From Dillenia suffruticosa (lineage: Eukaryota > Streptophyta > Magnoliopsida > Dilleniales > Dilleniaceae), in contig JAVTVX010000020.1 of NCBI GenBank assembly GCA_033439265.1, forward strand, positions 315,001 to 379,000: a stretch of DNA of 64,000 nucleotides, given 5' to 3'. This document shows, piece after piece, positions 1-11,378 of the stretch. Positions within the stretch are counted from its first letter, which is position 1; each line of letters opens with the position of its first letter. The translations under genes and the position numbers were made by a program. Under the pieces are notes generated by a model. It did no database searches and was not told the DNA's origin. It saw only the letters and a program-made list of their open reading frames with translations.

Positions 1-214
1 GGATAATAGATGACAACAACAACCGAAAACGTAGTCACGTTTCACCCAACACAGTATTCATATTCTATTCCTCGATTTTCATTTTCATCGACCTTCGGGT
101 GAAGTCCCGAAGTCCAGACGTATCTTAGGAACCCTCACAAACCACCAGAAGCATTAGTCAGCGACGAAAAAAAAATAACCCCAAACAAACCAACAAGAGG
201 CATCTTGGTATGAC

Positions 215-238
215 AGAGAGAGAGAGAGAGAGAGAGAG
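215..238 (+). promoter_or_regulatory. GA microsatellite just upstream of the CCR-like start codon
   Basis: An uninterrupted AG dinucleotide tract ends about 10 bases before the preferred ATG at 249. An in-frame ATG at 210 would translate it as an Arg-Glu run, so it is either 5' UTR or a spurious N-terminal extension. Similar tracts sit at the starts of the two downstream paralogs. GAGA tracts are known binding sites of plant BPC proteins; regulatory use here is inference. Bases 1-200 hold no gene that I can see and probably contain the promoter. Confidence 0.6.
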
Positions 239-248
239 GAGTGTGTTA

Positions 249-3200
249 ATGGGGGAGGTAGGCAGGATATGCGTTACAGGAGCTGGAGGGTTTGTGGCAT
301 CGTGGGTAGTGAAGCTTCTACTTTCCCAAAATTACGTCGTCCATGGAACTGTTAGAGAAACCAGTAAGTATGAACTATTTTGTCAGCCTCTGCCGTCGTC
401 TACTGTTATCGTTCTTCTTTTATTTGTCCCATCTTCATCTCCTTCCCAGTTACTCCTTTTGTTACTCTTATTCTCTGCAATTGTGATTTTCCTCCTCGTT
501 TAACCTAATTAATTTTGTCATTCTGATGAATTTGAACTGCCCCCTTCATCTTATTTTATGACTTCACAACTTATTGAGGCCCATTGACCCTACCGGAGTT
601 ATTGCAGACGATGGTAAAAATGTCGGATCCTATCGAATTGCTCTGTAGCATCAGTTTCTGTGTTTTTGCTTGCCCTTTTTCTACGTTTAGACAATGAAAG
701 TTTCCCTTAGTTCAATTCCAGTGGAACAATTATCCAGGCCTTGGGCATTGGATCCTTAAAATTTATCTGGGGTTTGTTCAATCTTCATGTTTCTCCCCGT
801 ATCCGTGTTTGCTCTTTATTTTGTTGCTGAGGGAACCATTTAGAAACAAGAAAGACATTTTGTATAAAAAAGGCCCCTTTTTGTCTTTCTACTTTGTTTA
901 TGGTATTCTATCTCGGTTGTTGGTCCTGTTGAGTATGATCTCAGTTGTTTATTTATGTCAGAGTTGTTGGTTCATGTATCGTCATACTTGTGATGAAACT
1001 CAAAAGTTGATTAAGCAAAATGGATTTACCATAGCCAAGAGACAATTTTTCCGGTCTTTGGAGTTGCAAGATGATAATAGAGGTTCATATCGGGTTTAAA
1101 TGACAATGGTTAAAATTGTGAATAATGTGCTTGTAAACCCCTTCTTTTGATGTGCTTTCTGGAAATCTATCTATTCTTATTCAATCTTGATACAAAGGCC
1201 TTGTTTACTAAGTCTGCCAGTATAGTATATGGGGCTGACCCATCAAGTTCAATGCCTTTCGGTTCTTAACTACCTCTCTAATGTCTTTCCTTTTGCTTTA
1301 CCATGGAGCTAAATAGCTATTGATAGTTTGATTGGAGACTAGACTGCAATATGGTATTCAATTCAATGATAAAAGTGATATGTATCAATGACAAAAGGAT
1401 GGCTATATTATTGGGACAACATGCTTTAATGTCCTGAACCAGTTTGATTGGATTGGCAAAAATAGTTGCGCCTGAACTAATCTTGTTGGATCAATACAAC
1501 TTGTGGTATGCTTGCAGGCAATGAAAAGAATGCACACTTGAAGAAACTTGATAAAGCACCTGACAATCTGAAGCTCTTCAAGGCAGAGTTGTTGGATTAT
1601 GACTCTCTTTTTGCTGCCATTAAAGGATGCGATGGAGTTTTCCATGTTGCAAGCCCTGTTCCCTCCACCAGTGTACCAAATCCTGAGGCAAGAATAGTGC
1701 ACAGGACTCATAATACAATTTATGGAAGCAAAGAGAACATTATATGGAACTTTTATATTATGTAGATTGAATATAATTACATATCACTTCTCATGCTTGC
1801 AAAATGTTTTTGTGCAGGTGGAGCTGATTCAGCCTGCAGTGAATGGTACCCTAAATGTACTAAAGGCATGTTCTGAAGCAGGAATAAAACGAGTTATTTA
1901 TGTATCCTCTGGAGCTGCAGTCTCTTTGAACCCCAGCTGGCCCAAGGGCCAAGTAAAGGATGAGAGTTGCTGGTCTGACAAGGACTATTGCAGAGCAACC
2001 AATGTAAACAATTCCTAATTAGTTATTTGTATAGACACCCTGCTATGTAATCTATATAATATAGCTAAATCATGCTTAGCATATTTATGGTGCATATTAA
2101 TACCTTTGCCTCATCTGCATTCTCAACTCATGGTGCATGTTGTCATAGTTATGCAGGATTGATCAATAATAACCATGCATATAATTTTTGACTTAAGCCA
2201 TCCTAATTAAGTCATCCGGCAGTGAAATCCATTTAATCTAGCTAAATCATGCTTTTAATACCTTTGCCATATCCACATTCTTATGTGATGGTGCGTGTTA
2301 GCATGGTTATGCAGGATCAATCAATCATAACCAAGCATTTAATTTTTTACTTAAGCCATGCAAGAACATTCTTAATGAGATTATATTTTTTCTATATTTA
2401 TGTAGAACTGGTACTGCCTTTCTAAAACAGAAGCAGAAAGCAAGGCTTTTGAATATGCGAAAGCAAGTGGGCTGGATGTTGTATCAGTTTGTCCAACCCT
2501 TGTCTTTGGGCCAATGCTGCAGTCCACAATCAACTCAAGTAGCTTGGTTCTTATTAAGCTCTTGAAAGGTATTCTCTTTTATCACAGATATGTTATCACT
2601 AATTGAAGCTTCTACGAAGTCTCTATGGCCTTTATGTGTTCATTTATGTGTGATACATAGTCATTCATGACAGCAGAAAGGAATTTAATCAAGGAGTGAT
2701 ACAAGCATTTATCAAAGTTCTACATGTGATGGCTATGGTTTTGCTCTGTTCATTATATGCTTTATAATGTCTTTGCTTTACCATGTTAGCATCCTATAAC
2801 TGATTCAGTAACGAAGGTCTGGTGACTTCAAGTCTCAAATGCACCTTTCATATTTCACTTTGCTCTTGGACATGCAGAAGGCTACGCATCATTGGAAAAC
2901 AAACATAGGATGATAGTTGATGTACGTGATGTAGCTGAAGCACTTTTACTGGTTTATAATAAACCTGAAGCCAAGGGAAGATACATGTGTACAGCTCACA
3001 TGGTCAAAGCTCAGGAATTGGTGGAAAAGTTAAAGAGCATTTATCCCGATTACAACTATCCTAAGAGGCAAGTGTTTCCCTCTGCATTTGTTTTCAAAAA
3101 CCCATGGAAAATATCTTGGCACTATCTATTCAACCAAGTGACTGCCTCAAACATGTTACTTCTAGCCAATCACACTGCAAAGTCAAGGTAAATTTATGCA

Positions 3201-3765
3201 GTATGTTTATGACATCTGCAAAATAACTGCCCGGGTAAAAACCTGAGATCTTCATGTAAATATACATATCTGTTGCTTGATAACTGGTGGAGGGCGGTTA
3301 GGCCTACATTTTGGATGGCAGAGAGTAATCAGAAAGCAGAAAATGTTGTCATTGTCCTTTGCTCATGGCGTAATAGTAGTCATTAGCTTAAAAATGCAGA
3401 AATTTAGCAGATGAATGGTAAAATTCTAGCTGAAATTTCTACGTTTAAAATGTCTCTCAGGTGTGGAAGTAGGTCTCTCTTTTTCTTTCTTATTTTCATG
3501 AATTCTTCATTCTTGTAGAAGGTGTTTCTGTTTGCCTTCCCTGTTGGTTACTTTGAAGATAGACCGGGATTTTTGTTTTTTTGAGATGGTGCCTTTTGCT
3601 GTTTTAGCTAATTTGTTTGCCTTTAATGGCAGTTTCACTGAGGTAAAGGATGAAGAGCACCTGAGTTCAGAGAAATTGCAAAGGCTAGGATGGAGTTACA
3701 GACCTTTGGAGGAAACTTTGGTCGATTCAGTCCAGAGCATCAAAGAGGCTGGCCTCTTGAATTAA
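249..3765 (+). CDS. Cinnamoyl-CoA reductase-like NAD(P)-dependent reductase, six exons
   Basis: Exons read as 249-363, 1518-1687, 1818-2003, 2406-2568, 2878-3067 and 3633-3765, giving 318 aa, normal for plant CCR/DFR-type extended SDRs. The Rossmann glycine motif TGAGGFVAS is near residue 8, VFHVASPVP follows exon 2, and the catalytic region is [12 protein letters not shown] (YxxxK). The NWYCLSK form is typical of CCR-like members rather than true lignin CCRs, which usually have NWYCYGK, so the substrate is uncertain. Introns 2 (1688-1817) and 5 (3068-3632) begin with GC, not GT. Only these donors keep the frame and give the conserved NPE-VEL and YPK-SFTEV junctions. The start at 249 was preferred over the in-frame ATG at 210 because the upstream residues are GA-repeat translation. 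The protein is probably cytosolic. Confidence 0.88.
2062..2365. repeat. Diverged tandem duplication in intron 3 of the CCR-like gene
   Basis: Two units about 177 bases apart (from 2062 and from 2239) share the order AGCTAAATCATGCTT, then AATACCTTTGCC, then ATGCAGGAT and ACTTAAGCCAT. The copies are diverged, so the duplication is not recent. It accounts for most of the intron length. Confidence 0.75.
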
Positions 3766-5809
3766 AAATCGTCATTGTCATATCACTTTTATGGTTGAAT
3801 TGAAGAGGTCTTTTTTTTTTCCTTTTTTTTTTTTTAAAATCAGCAAGTGAACTATAATTACAACATTTTGAAATAAATGTATGAAACTAGACGTAGGCAT
3901 CAGGGGAACATTGTGGTTTCCTGTAATTCTAGCGCTCAAGCTTGACTTGAAGAGTCATGGAGAAACTCGAGCTCAAGTGTCGCGGGTCTTGTGGGTGCAA
4001 GATTGGACCTGAGTTAGAGCTCGAACCTGAACCCAAACCTGAGATAATAGCCAAGCCTGAGCTCGAGCCCAAACATGAGATCATACCCGAGCCCAAGTCC
4101 GTACTTGGGATCATATCCGAGGTCGAGATACCTTATTAGCATCACCAGCAATTCTAATGAGCAAAAATCATAGAGCTTGAACCCGAGAGCACCATCTTCC
4201 CCACCACCTTCAACTAGTCCCTGGAGAGTAAAAATCACAGAATTTGAACCTAAGAGTTTGAAATTTGATTCGACGAGAGAAAAAATAAAAAATCCTAGAG
4301 AGAGAGAGACACAAAGAGAGAGAGAGAGATGAGGGTTTACCTTTGATTCGATTTATGAGCAGTGAAATTGCAATAGCAATGGAGGCGAAAGCAAAATCTT
4401 CGTTGCGCACACAGTTTGAAGTTCGATTGGAGATCGAGACTTGAGAGGTGAGAGTTAGGTCACCGTGGTGAGAGGAGACCTTCGAATTTCGATCGCGATT
4501 GGGGCTGCGGCTGGTGATTGATTCGAGGTTGAGACTCCAGAGACAAGAGTTAGGTCACCGTGGTAAGAGGACAAGGAGACCTTAATCGCAATTGGGGCTG
4601 TGGCCGAATAAGAAATGAGAATGGGTGGAGTTAGGGTAAATGAAATGTAAAATTACATCTGCATCTTTCAATTTTTTTAAATATAAAAATAACTATAAGT
4701 AATTTATTAAATTGAGGATAGGTATATACGTTATTTCACATTTACGGGAAGTTTAACGAACCTTCGAGCTTGACACAATATAGGCTTAGGCTTGAGCTTG
4801 AGCTTGAGACAGGACTAGCCGAGCTCGAGGCAGGACTAGCCAAGCTCGAGCTGACCGAGCTTAAACTCGAGCTTTGACCGGGTAATATCATAAATACCAG
4901 TGATAGTATTCGGATATCATAAGAGCCCTAATAGTAAATAACAAGGACGTTGGTAAGATGCAGTAATGAAATAAAATAAAACGACCTTGCAACTTTAACA
5001 CATATATATCATCTTGTCCTGCATGAAGAGCATTTGGATGATGGGTATCTGAGCAGTTTGCAGACAAAAGATGATTAGGTTGTTGGGAAGAGGTAAGCTC
5101 ATGTATAGCCTTTCTAGTAGCTGACAAACACCACATATTGGAGTAGTGCTGAGAGCTCTGATCCATTTTTACCCCTTGCACCACCAATCGTGGCCAAGCC
5201 ATTTAAATCAGGTTTTATGAATTGATAATATAGATACGATAAGCAATAAATTATTTTATTTATTCATTCATTAAAAGATTTGTGGCCGAAGTTTCAAGAA
5301 TGGGATAATTTTTTTTTCCCTTACCGGTACTAAATAAATTAAAATTATTAGTGTTCCCTTAATTTATTAAAAGATATTATTATCGGATGTCCCTGAAGGG
5401 ACAAAAGATGTTATTGTTATGTACCCGGTAGGATCTCTCCGCCTGTGCAAAAGATGTCATTACTAAATAACTTGTGAACTCTTTTATTTTTGGCGGAGTA
5501 AATCCTGAACTTCTTTTTGATAAATATGATTCTCTTTTGAGCTTAGTTGATTTTATTGCCCACATGATATGAATGTTTGTGCTATTTGGTTCGAAATTAA
5601 ATATCTTTTATCTTCTAACTCAAAGAGGCCGGTGATTTTGATTCCTTTAAAAAATATCCCGTTTATCTTCATTTTCAATTAGGTAATAGAAACGTAATCT
5701 GCCGTAGCCCATGTTGCCATGGACGCGTGACTCGACCAGAAGCATCCTAGTACGTGATAAATGAAGGGGGGGGGGGGAGGGAGGGAGAGAGAGAGAGAGA
5801 GAGAATTAC
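3766..5809. other. Intergenic region with a GAGCTCGAG-rich degenerate element
   Basis: The first 160 bases are the 3' flank of the intact CCR-like gene. From about 3930 to 4880 the DNA is rich in GAGCTCGAGC-like words, and CTCAAGCTTGACT near 3937 is loosely inverted relative to the end near 4870. This resembles a decayed non-autonomous transposon, but I could not find clear terminal repeats or a target duplication. From 4880 to 5760 it is AT-rich with no recognisable gene. Confidence 0.4.
5766..5803 (+). promoter_or_regulatory. Poly-G plus GA tract upstream of the second CCR-like copy
   Basis: A run of G (5766-5776) is followed by GGGAGGGAGGGAGAG and a GA tract ending 6 bases before the ATG at 5810. 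The third copy has the same G-run plus GA layout at 8912-8951, so the arrangement is probably ancestral to both. Confidence 0.6.
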
Positions 5810-8311
5810 AATGGCGGAGAAAGGAAAGGTATGCGTGACAGGTGCAGGAGGGTATGTGGCATCGTGGCTAGTGAAGCTTCTATCCTCACAAAATTACATT
5901 TGTCCATGGAACAGTTAGAGAGCCCGGTATGGACTTTTTCATCAACCTTTGCCCTCATCTTTTTGTACTGCTATTCTGTGCATCTATCTTTTTTTCTCTG
6001 TCAATCTATGAGCTATTTTGATGATCAATGGGCTCATCTTACTTTTGTCTCTATAATTACATTTAAAAATCAATCCTCCAATTAAGGTCGTTAAATTTTC
6101 TGGAGTGAAATAACCGGTTCATATGAGAAATGATTCAACAACATTGTTTCTGGGACTTGGCAAGACAAAAAAAGATGGCAAAAACTAATCTTTTCCAGGT
6201 TTTTGCTTGTCAGATTGACTGCCACTTAATAGAATTAGTGGTATAATTGAACTAAATTTTAAATGGTTAAAGTGCAAATATTCAAACAGACAATGAAATT
6301 ATTCTAACATAAAGAAACCTGAGAAATCATCAGAAAATCTGAAGCTCAAGGCGGACTTGCTGGACTATGACTCTCTTCTTGCTGCAATAAAAGGATGCAA
6401 TGGGGTTTTCATGTTGCCAGTCCTGTTCCTCCCACCAGCGTGGTACAAAATCCTGAGGCAAGCAATATTTGTGGAATCAAACACGCATCAACTTTGAACT
6501 TTTTGATGGAACTCTTTTACAATGTAGATTGAATATAATGACATTTCTCTCTCTCATATCATGTATGCGAAGATTTTTGGTGCAGGTTGAATTGATTCAG
6601 CCTGCGGTGAATGGAATGTACTGAAGGCATGTTCTGAAGCAAGAACCAAGCGATTTATTTATGTACCCACTACAGGTGCAATTACTTTGAGCCCTAGCTG
6701 GCCCAAGGGTCGAGTGAAGAATGAGAACTGCTGGTCTGACAAGATTTTTTGCAGCGCAATCAATGTAAGTAGCTATTTGTATTTTTCATCCTACTGTAAT
6801 AGATTTATGTATTATTCATTGAAATGAAACATAACGAACAGAGGTGTCTTTCTGTGTAGAACTGGTACTGCCTTTCCAAAACAGAAGCAGAAAGCAAGTC
6901 TTTCGAATATGCAAAAGGAGGCAAGCTGGGTGTTGTATCAGCTTGTCCATCCCTTGTTCTTGGGCGGCCAATGATGCAATCCACAATCAAAACAAGTAGC
7001 TCAGTTCTTCTTAAGCTTCTTACATGTGTCCTCTTTTATTTAACAACATATATGCCATCACTAAAGCTTTTTAATAAGTCTACACGTCTGACAAGTCTTA
7101 TTATATGCTGTCGCTTCATATGGTAATTCGTTCAAAAAAAAAAAATGAATTTAGCTGTGATACCCACATTTGAATTATGGTTGCTACATTTGAAACTGAA
7201 AGCTAGCAATGGTTGAAGGTCTTGCATAAGTGGGGTTTCTTTTCCATGAAATCTGGCTTCAACAAATCGAGTTCTTTTTACCACCATATAGATACTTTCT
7301 CCCAACCAACCAGATGGCGACACATCTAAGGAAGACAAGCTTCTAATGATAGTGGATGTACGAGATTTAGCTGAAGCTCTGCTACTGGCATATGAAAAAC
7401 CAGAAGCTGAGGGAAGATTAATATGGAGATCTCGCATGGTCAAAGCTCAGGATATGGTAGAGAAGTTGAAGAGCATTTATCCTGATCACAACTATCCTAA
7501 AAGGCAAGCATCTAACTCTGCATCCCCCCTTCCCCCCGGGGCGGCCAATATCTCACCAATATTTATTGACAAGAGATTGACTCAAACAAAATGCCTCTTC
7601 TGCCCACTCATGCAGCAGTATTCAGGTCATGCTAGATTTATACACAGTATGCTCATCATGGTAGAAAGTGACCGGATGATGAATATAAGGCATGGACGAA
7701 TTCTTTCAGCCCATATATGCAGGAGATTAGGAATTCTCACCTGATCAGGAGGTGTAATTAGAAACCAGCAAGAGAACATTTTGTGCCTTATTTATAGATA
7801 GCTTGAATTTGTCAGCTTGGGAATGCAGAAATTAAGCAAATGAAAGCTAAAGATCTAGCAACAAACCAGTCTGAAATCTAGATATATAGCTTTCCTGATA
7901 AGAGTTAGCTCCTTAAAGAACCTTGTCTTAGATTCAGTCTAATACATCCGTTGGTGTAGTAGGTGGTTCTCCATTTTCTGCCTGTTAGATGCCTTTTTAT
8001 TCACGAAGCTGGAGTTTCCCATTCTTTCCTGTGGTCACATTTTGATAGTCTTCATTGACGCAGGAGGTTTTTATAATATTTTCCTCACGTGTCAGGGCAT
8101 TGATGACATTCTAGGTTTTCTGCTGCTCTAGATGGTGCTCTTTCTTCCCCCTCTATTTGCTCATCCATTTGTGCGTATTGGCAGTTTCATTGAGGTACGA
8201 GATGAAGAAAAGGTAAGTTCGGATAAATTACAGAGGCTAGGATGGAATAATAGACCTTTGGAAGAAACCTTGGTTGATCAGCGAAGAGCCACATTGAGGC
8301 TGGTTTCTTGA
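5810..8311 (+). pseudogene. Decayed CCR-like paralog with all six exon relics
   Basis: Exon relics lie at 5810-5926, 6290-6457, 6586-6764, 6860 to about 7022, 7315-7503 and 8185-8311, in the same order as the intact upstream gene. Lesions against that copy are: one extra base in exon 1 before the VHGTVRE-equivalent segment; a stop early in exon 2; a lost base in the FHVASP segment; a 7-base loss in exon 3 where NGTLNVL is expected; loss of the GT donor after exon 4; and a deletion in the last exon that ends the frame early at TGA 8309-8311. [12 protein letters not shown] and MIVDVRDLAEALLLAYEKP remain readable. Both GC donors of the intact gene are kept (6458 and 7504). No full-length product is possible without frameshifting. 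Confidence 0.88.
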
Positions 8312-8911
8312 ACTAAAACCGCCTCCAACTGTATCTCTCTTTACCTAGTACTGATCAGATTGAAGATGTCTGGCAGGGCAGGCAACTTGAGACGGAAACA
8401 AGATAGTCAAATCATGAGGTGAGATTAAATAAGCGTTAAAAGTTTTGCAATTTTCTGTTGTAACTAATAGACATTGGTGAGAGTCATATTCGATGGGCAA
8501 TCAACATGCAGTTGTAGCCATTACTTTGGTGGCAATCATGTAGTTGTTGATGTTCTAATTAGAATTACCTGATGCAACCATGATTCTGTGATGTTCCCCA
8601 TGACTCTCTGGACACGGCAAATACTAGATGGCTTGATTTTTAGGTTGCGTCAATATGGTGCTGAATGATGCTCTCGCTTTTCGGGTCAGTCTACCTTGTT
8701 GACTTCTCGACAGCCGAAACAACCAAAGGATATTCCATTCCAAAAAAAGACGAGTAATGTTTTGCCTCTGCCGCCAGCTGATGTATATTTTGATTTAGCA
8801 TAAGTGATTGATCCATCTTTTGTCTTGACATAATTTGTAATCCTTTTCTAGCATCTTGAAGCCCATTGAGCAGAGACACATTATATATCTAAGAATCAAG
8901 GTTCAGATGAA
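8312..8911. other. Spacer between CCR-like pseudogene and exon-1 remnant
   Basis: I see no gene here. The first few hundred bases are the former 3' flank of the decayed copy, and the last part is the upstream region of the third copy. Confidence 0.6.
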
Positions 8912-8951
8912 GGGGGGCGGGGGGGAGGGGGAGAGAGAGAGAGAGAGAGAG

Positions 8952-9068
8952 ATGGTGGAGAAAGAAAGAGCGTGTGTGTGACAGGCGCGGGAGGGTTTTT
9001 GGCATCGTGGGTTGTGAAGCTTCTCCTGTCAAAGGGTTACTTAGTCCATGGAACGGTTCGTGAGCCCT
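8952..9068 (+). pseudogene. Solitary exon 1 of a third CCR-like copy
   Basis: ATG at 8952 directly follows a G-run and GA tract (8912-8951). The segment matches exon 1 of the upstream paralogs: glycine motif, then [16 protein letters not shown], then VHGTVRE, ending at a GT donor (9069). A GTGTGTG slippage of two bases after the sixth codon shifts the frame and creates a TGA, so even this exon cannot be translated through. No exon 2-6 relics were found downstream before the RRM gene. It is a truncated tandem duplicate. Confidence 0.85.
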
Positions 9069-9634
9069 GTAATTTATCACACTTTTTAATCTTTGCACTA
9101 ATTTCAATTGTGCTTGTTTAGTTTTATTGTCCCTGGGTTTTTTTTTTTTTTTTTTTTTAAGTTGGAGTGGTATGAACGGTTAGGTTGGACATTCAGGTCT
9201 CCAAAGCCACCGAGAGAGGAATTCTGAAAAAACAAGATTAAATTAATAAAAATGATTGCAAGCGGGATGGGGAGGACTGTTTGTTGCGTTTGGTTTGGGT
9301 GTTTGGAGGGAGCTCCCCCCCGGCAACTGTTCCTCCTCTGTGCCCAGACGCTTGCACCGTAAGCTCAGAAGTCAGAACCGCAAATAGTATTACCGAACCT
9401 CCCTACCCACCCAAACCTCTGCTTTGGATTTCCCAACCTAAAATCTACGCTTTGGTTTTTGTCCTTAGCCTCAAATTAAATTTATGTGGGTGAGCGTGTG
9501 CATGAAAATACACATCCACTAAGACAAGGTGGCGTGGGCCCCAACAATTAATAATAAAACGAATGGTTCCTATTTAAAATAGTATTAAATTAAATGAAGA
9601 AATTATGAAAGGGATACATAAGAGATGCGGGGGG

Positions 9635-9669
<35 letters not shown>

Positions 9670-11021
9670 GAAGTGAAATCCCAACCAATTGAGTTGGAAA
9701 CAGGGAAATTTGGACAGCATCAGTAGAAACTGCATATAACAGGGCATGGTATTTGTGGGGTGGGGTGAGGTGAGAGTGAGGCTTTTCGTAATTAAAACAA
9801 AAAGCTGTTTGGCGGACGATACGATCTCATCACATGCTATATATGCTATGCTATAGTGAGTGAGTAGTCAAGTCCCTCCTAGTCGTGTTTCGTGTCGCCA
9901 CTCGAACCACAATCCAACTGCATCTTCCATCTTCCATCTTCCGTCTTCCGTATAATGATTTCCATCCAAAATCCCAACAGGAGGGAGTCACGGTCCTCAG
10001 TTGGCTCCCTTTCGAAATAAACCAATGATTTATTTGTTCTTTTCGAATTTCTTAATGGAAAAATAATTATAATTTTAATAAACTGTTATTTGCAAAAGGT
10101 TTTCCTCCAGTCCAATCCATGTTTTGGCCATGTAGAAATAGAAACATATATGGATCTTGATATATTATTATATCTACATTTTCTTCTTGGTTTTATTTGT
10201 TGCCTTGATTTTGACCACTCTTCCACCTCTGACCTAAAAATTCTCATTAATTACCAAAAAAGAATATGAGGAGGGTATGGTTACTTGTGTTGTGTGCGCC
10301 AATGGTAATCTTCAAAGGCACACTAACCAAAAGCATTAAATTAATACATATTTCAAACTAATTAAATCCTCTAAACAACCCCCCCCCCCACCCCCATATT
10401 TACCAAAGATTCACCAAGAAACTATATTACTAAACTTTGTGTTTTCAATTATTTACTGATCGTAACCTTTTATTTTCTTTTTTTTACCTACCAAACAATT
10501 TTACTGTCAGCACCGGCACCGGCACCGGCACGGCCATTTTGGTTAGTCCGTGGGTACACACAAAAAATAATGGAATTGGATGGGAATTTTGGGGGATACG
10601 TGGGTTATCGGGTTAGGGTTTAAGGAAACGGAAGCAGGAAGCGGGACCCACAACAGCCCCCGCGTCTAGCTGTAATTGAGGAGAATCATCCTTCCTCCAA
10701 CTCAACTCTCTCTCCAATTTTCTGTTCTTTTTAGCTTCCTTAGTCATCTCTCTCTCTCTCTCTCTCTCTCCCCGTGTAATATCATGAGCCTCTCTCTTGA
10801 AAATCAAAATCAAAATCAAAATCAAATCCCTCCCTTTTTTTCCTTTCTCCTTCCTTTTCTTGGTTAAGTATCCTCTCAAAAGATTCTTCTATTCAACTCC
10901 TCCCCGACTGAACCTCCTTTTCCTTCTCTTCCTAAAAGCTAAGCTAATTAAGTTAACAAACCCCACCTCCTTCCAACTCATACTCCATCCCTCCTCCCAA
11001 CTCTCTTTTCACTTTCTTCTT

Positions 11022-11067
<46 letters not shown>

Positions 11068-11378
11068 ATTATGATTCTCAAGATTGCTCTTTTCATCACC
11101 TACTCACTTAGTTTCTTCTTCTTCTTCAATTGAACTTAATCCCACGATCTGCTTTCATGATTCTTATTGTTCCCGTCTTTGCGGTTTTCTAGGGTTTTTT
11201 CATATTTCTTTGATTCCAAGATGGCACTTTGCGTTATTTCTATCGACTTTAGTATCACTTGATTTTGATACCGATCTCAATCACTCCCCAATCCCTTCCT
11301 TCTGATCAGTTACCACAGTCATTAGCTTTAGGTTTCACTTTCTTGTACGGTCTTTTTGATTGATTGATTGATTGATTG
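9069..11378. other. Intergenic region and 5' UTR of the RRM gene
   Basis: No gene is visible. Contents are a poly-T run near 9140, a GA tract at about 9640-9666, a CACCGG short repeat near 10508, and CT tracts at about 10748-10770 and 11022-11062. The CT-rich stretch from 10680 and the AT-rich leader fit a promoter plus 5' UTR for the gene starting at 11379. The exact transcription start cannot be read. Confidence 0.5.

Noticed and set aside
210..503. 97-codon ORF as a complete small gene
   Set aside because: It is CCR-like exon 1 read through the GT donor at 364 into intron 1.
3929..4238. ORFs with Glu-Leu-Pro-Lys repeats
   Set aside because: They arise from the GAGCTCGAG-rich repeat and have no splice context or recognisable domain.
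4888..5202. 104-codon minus-strand ORF
   Set aside because: No recognisable domain, no convincing start context and no similarity to neighbours; a chance ORF in intergenic DNA.
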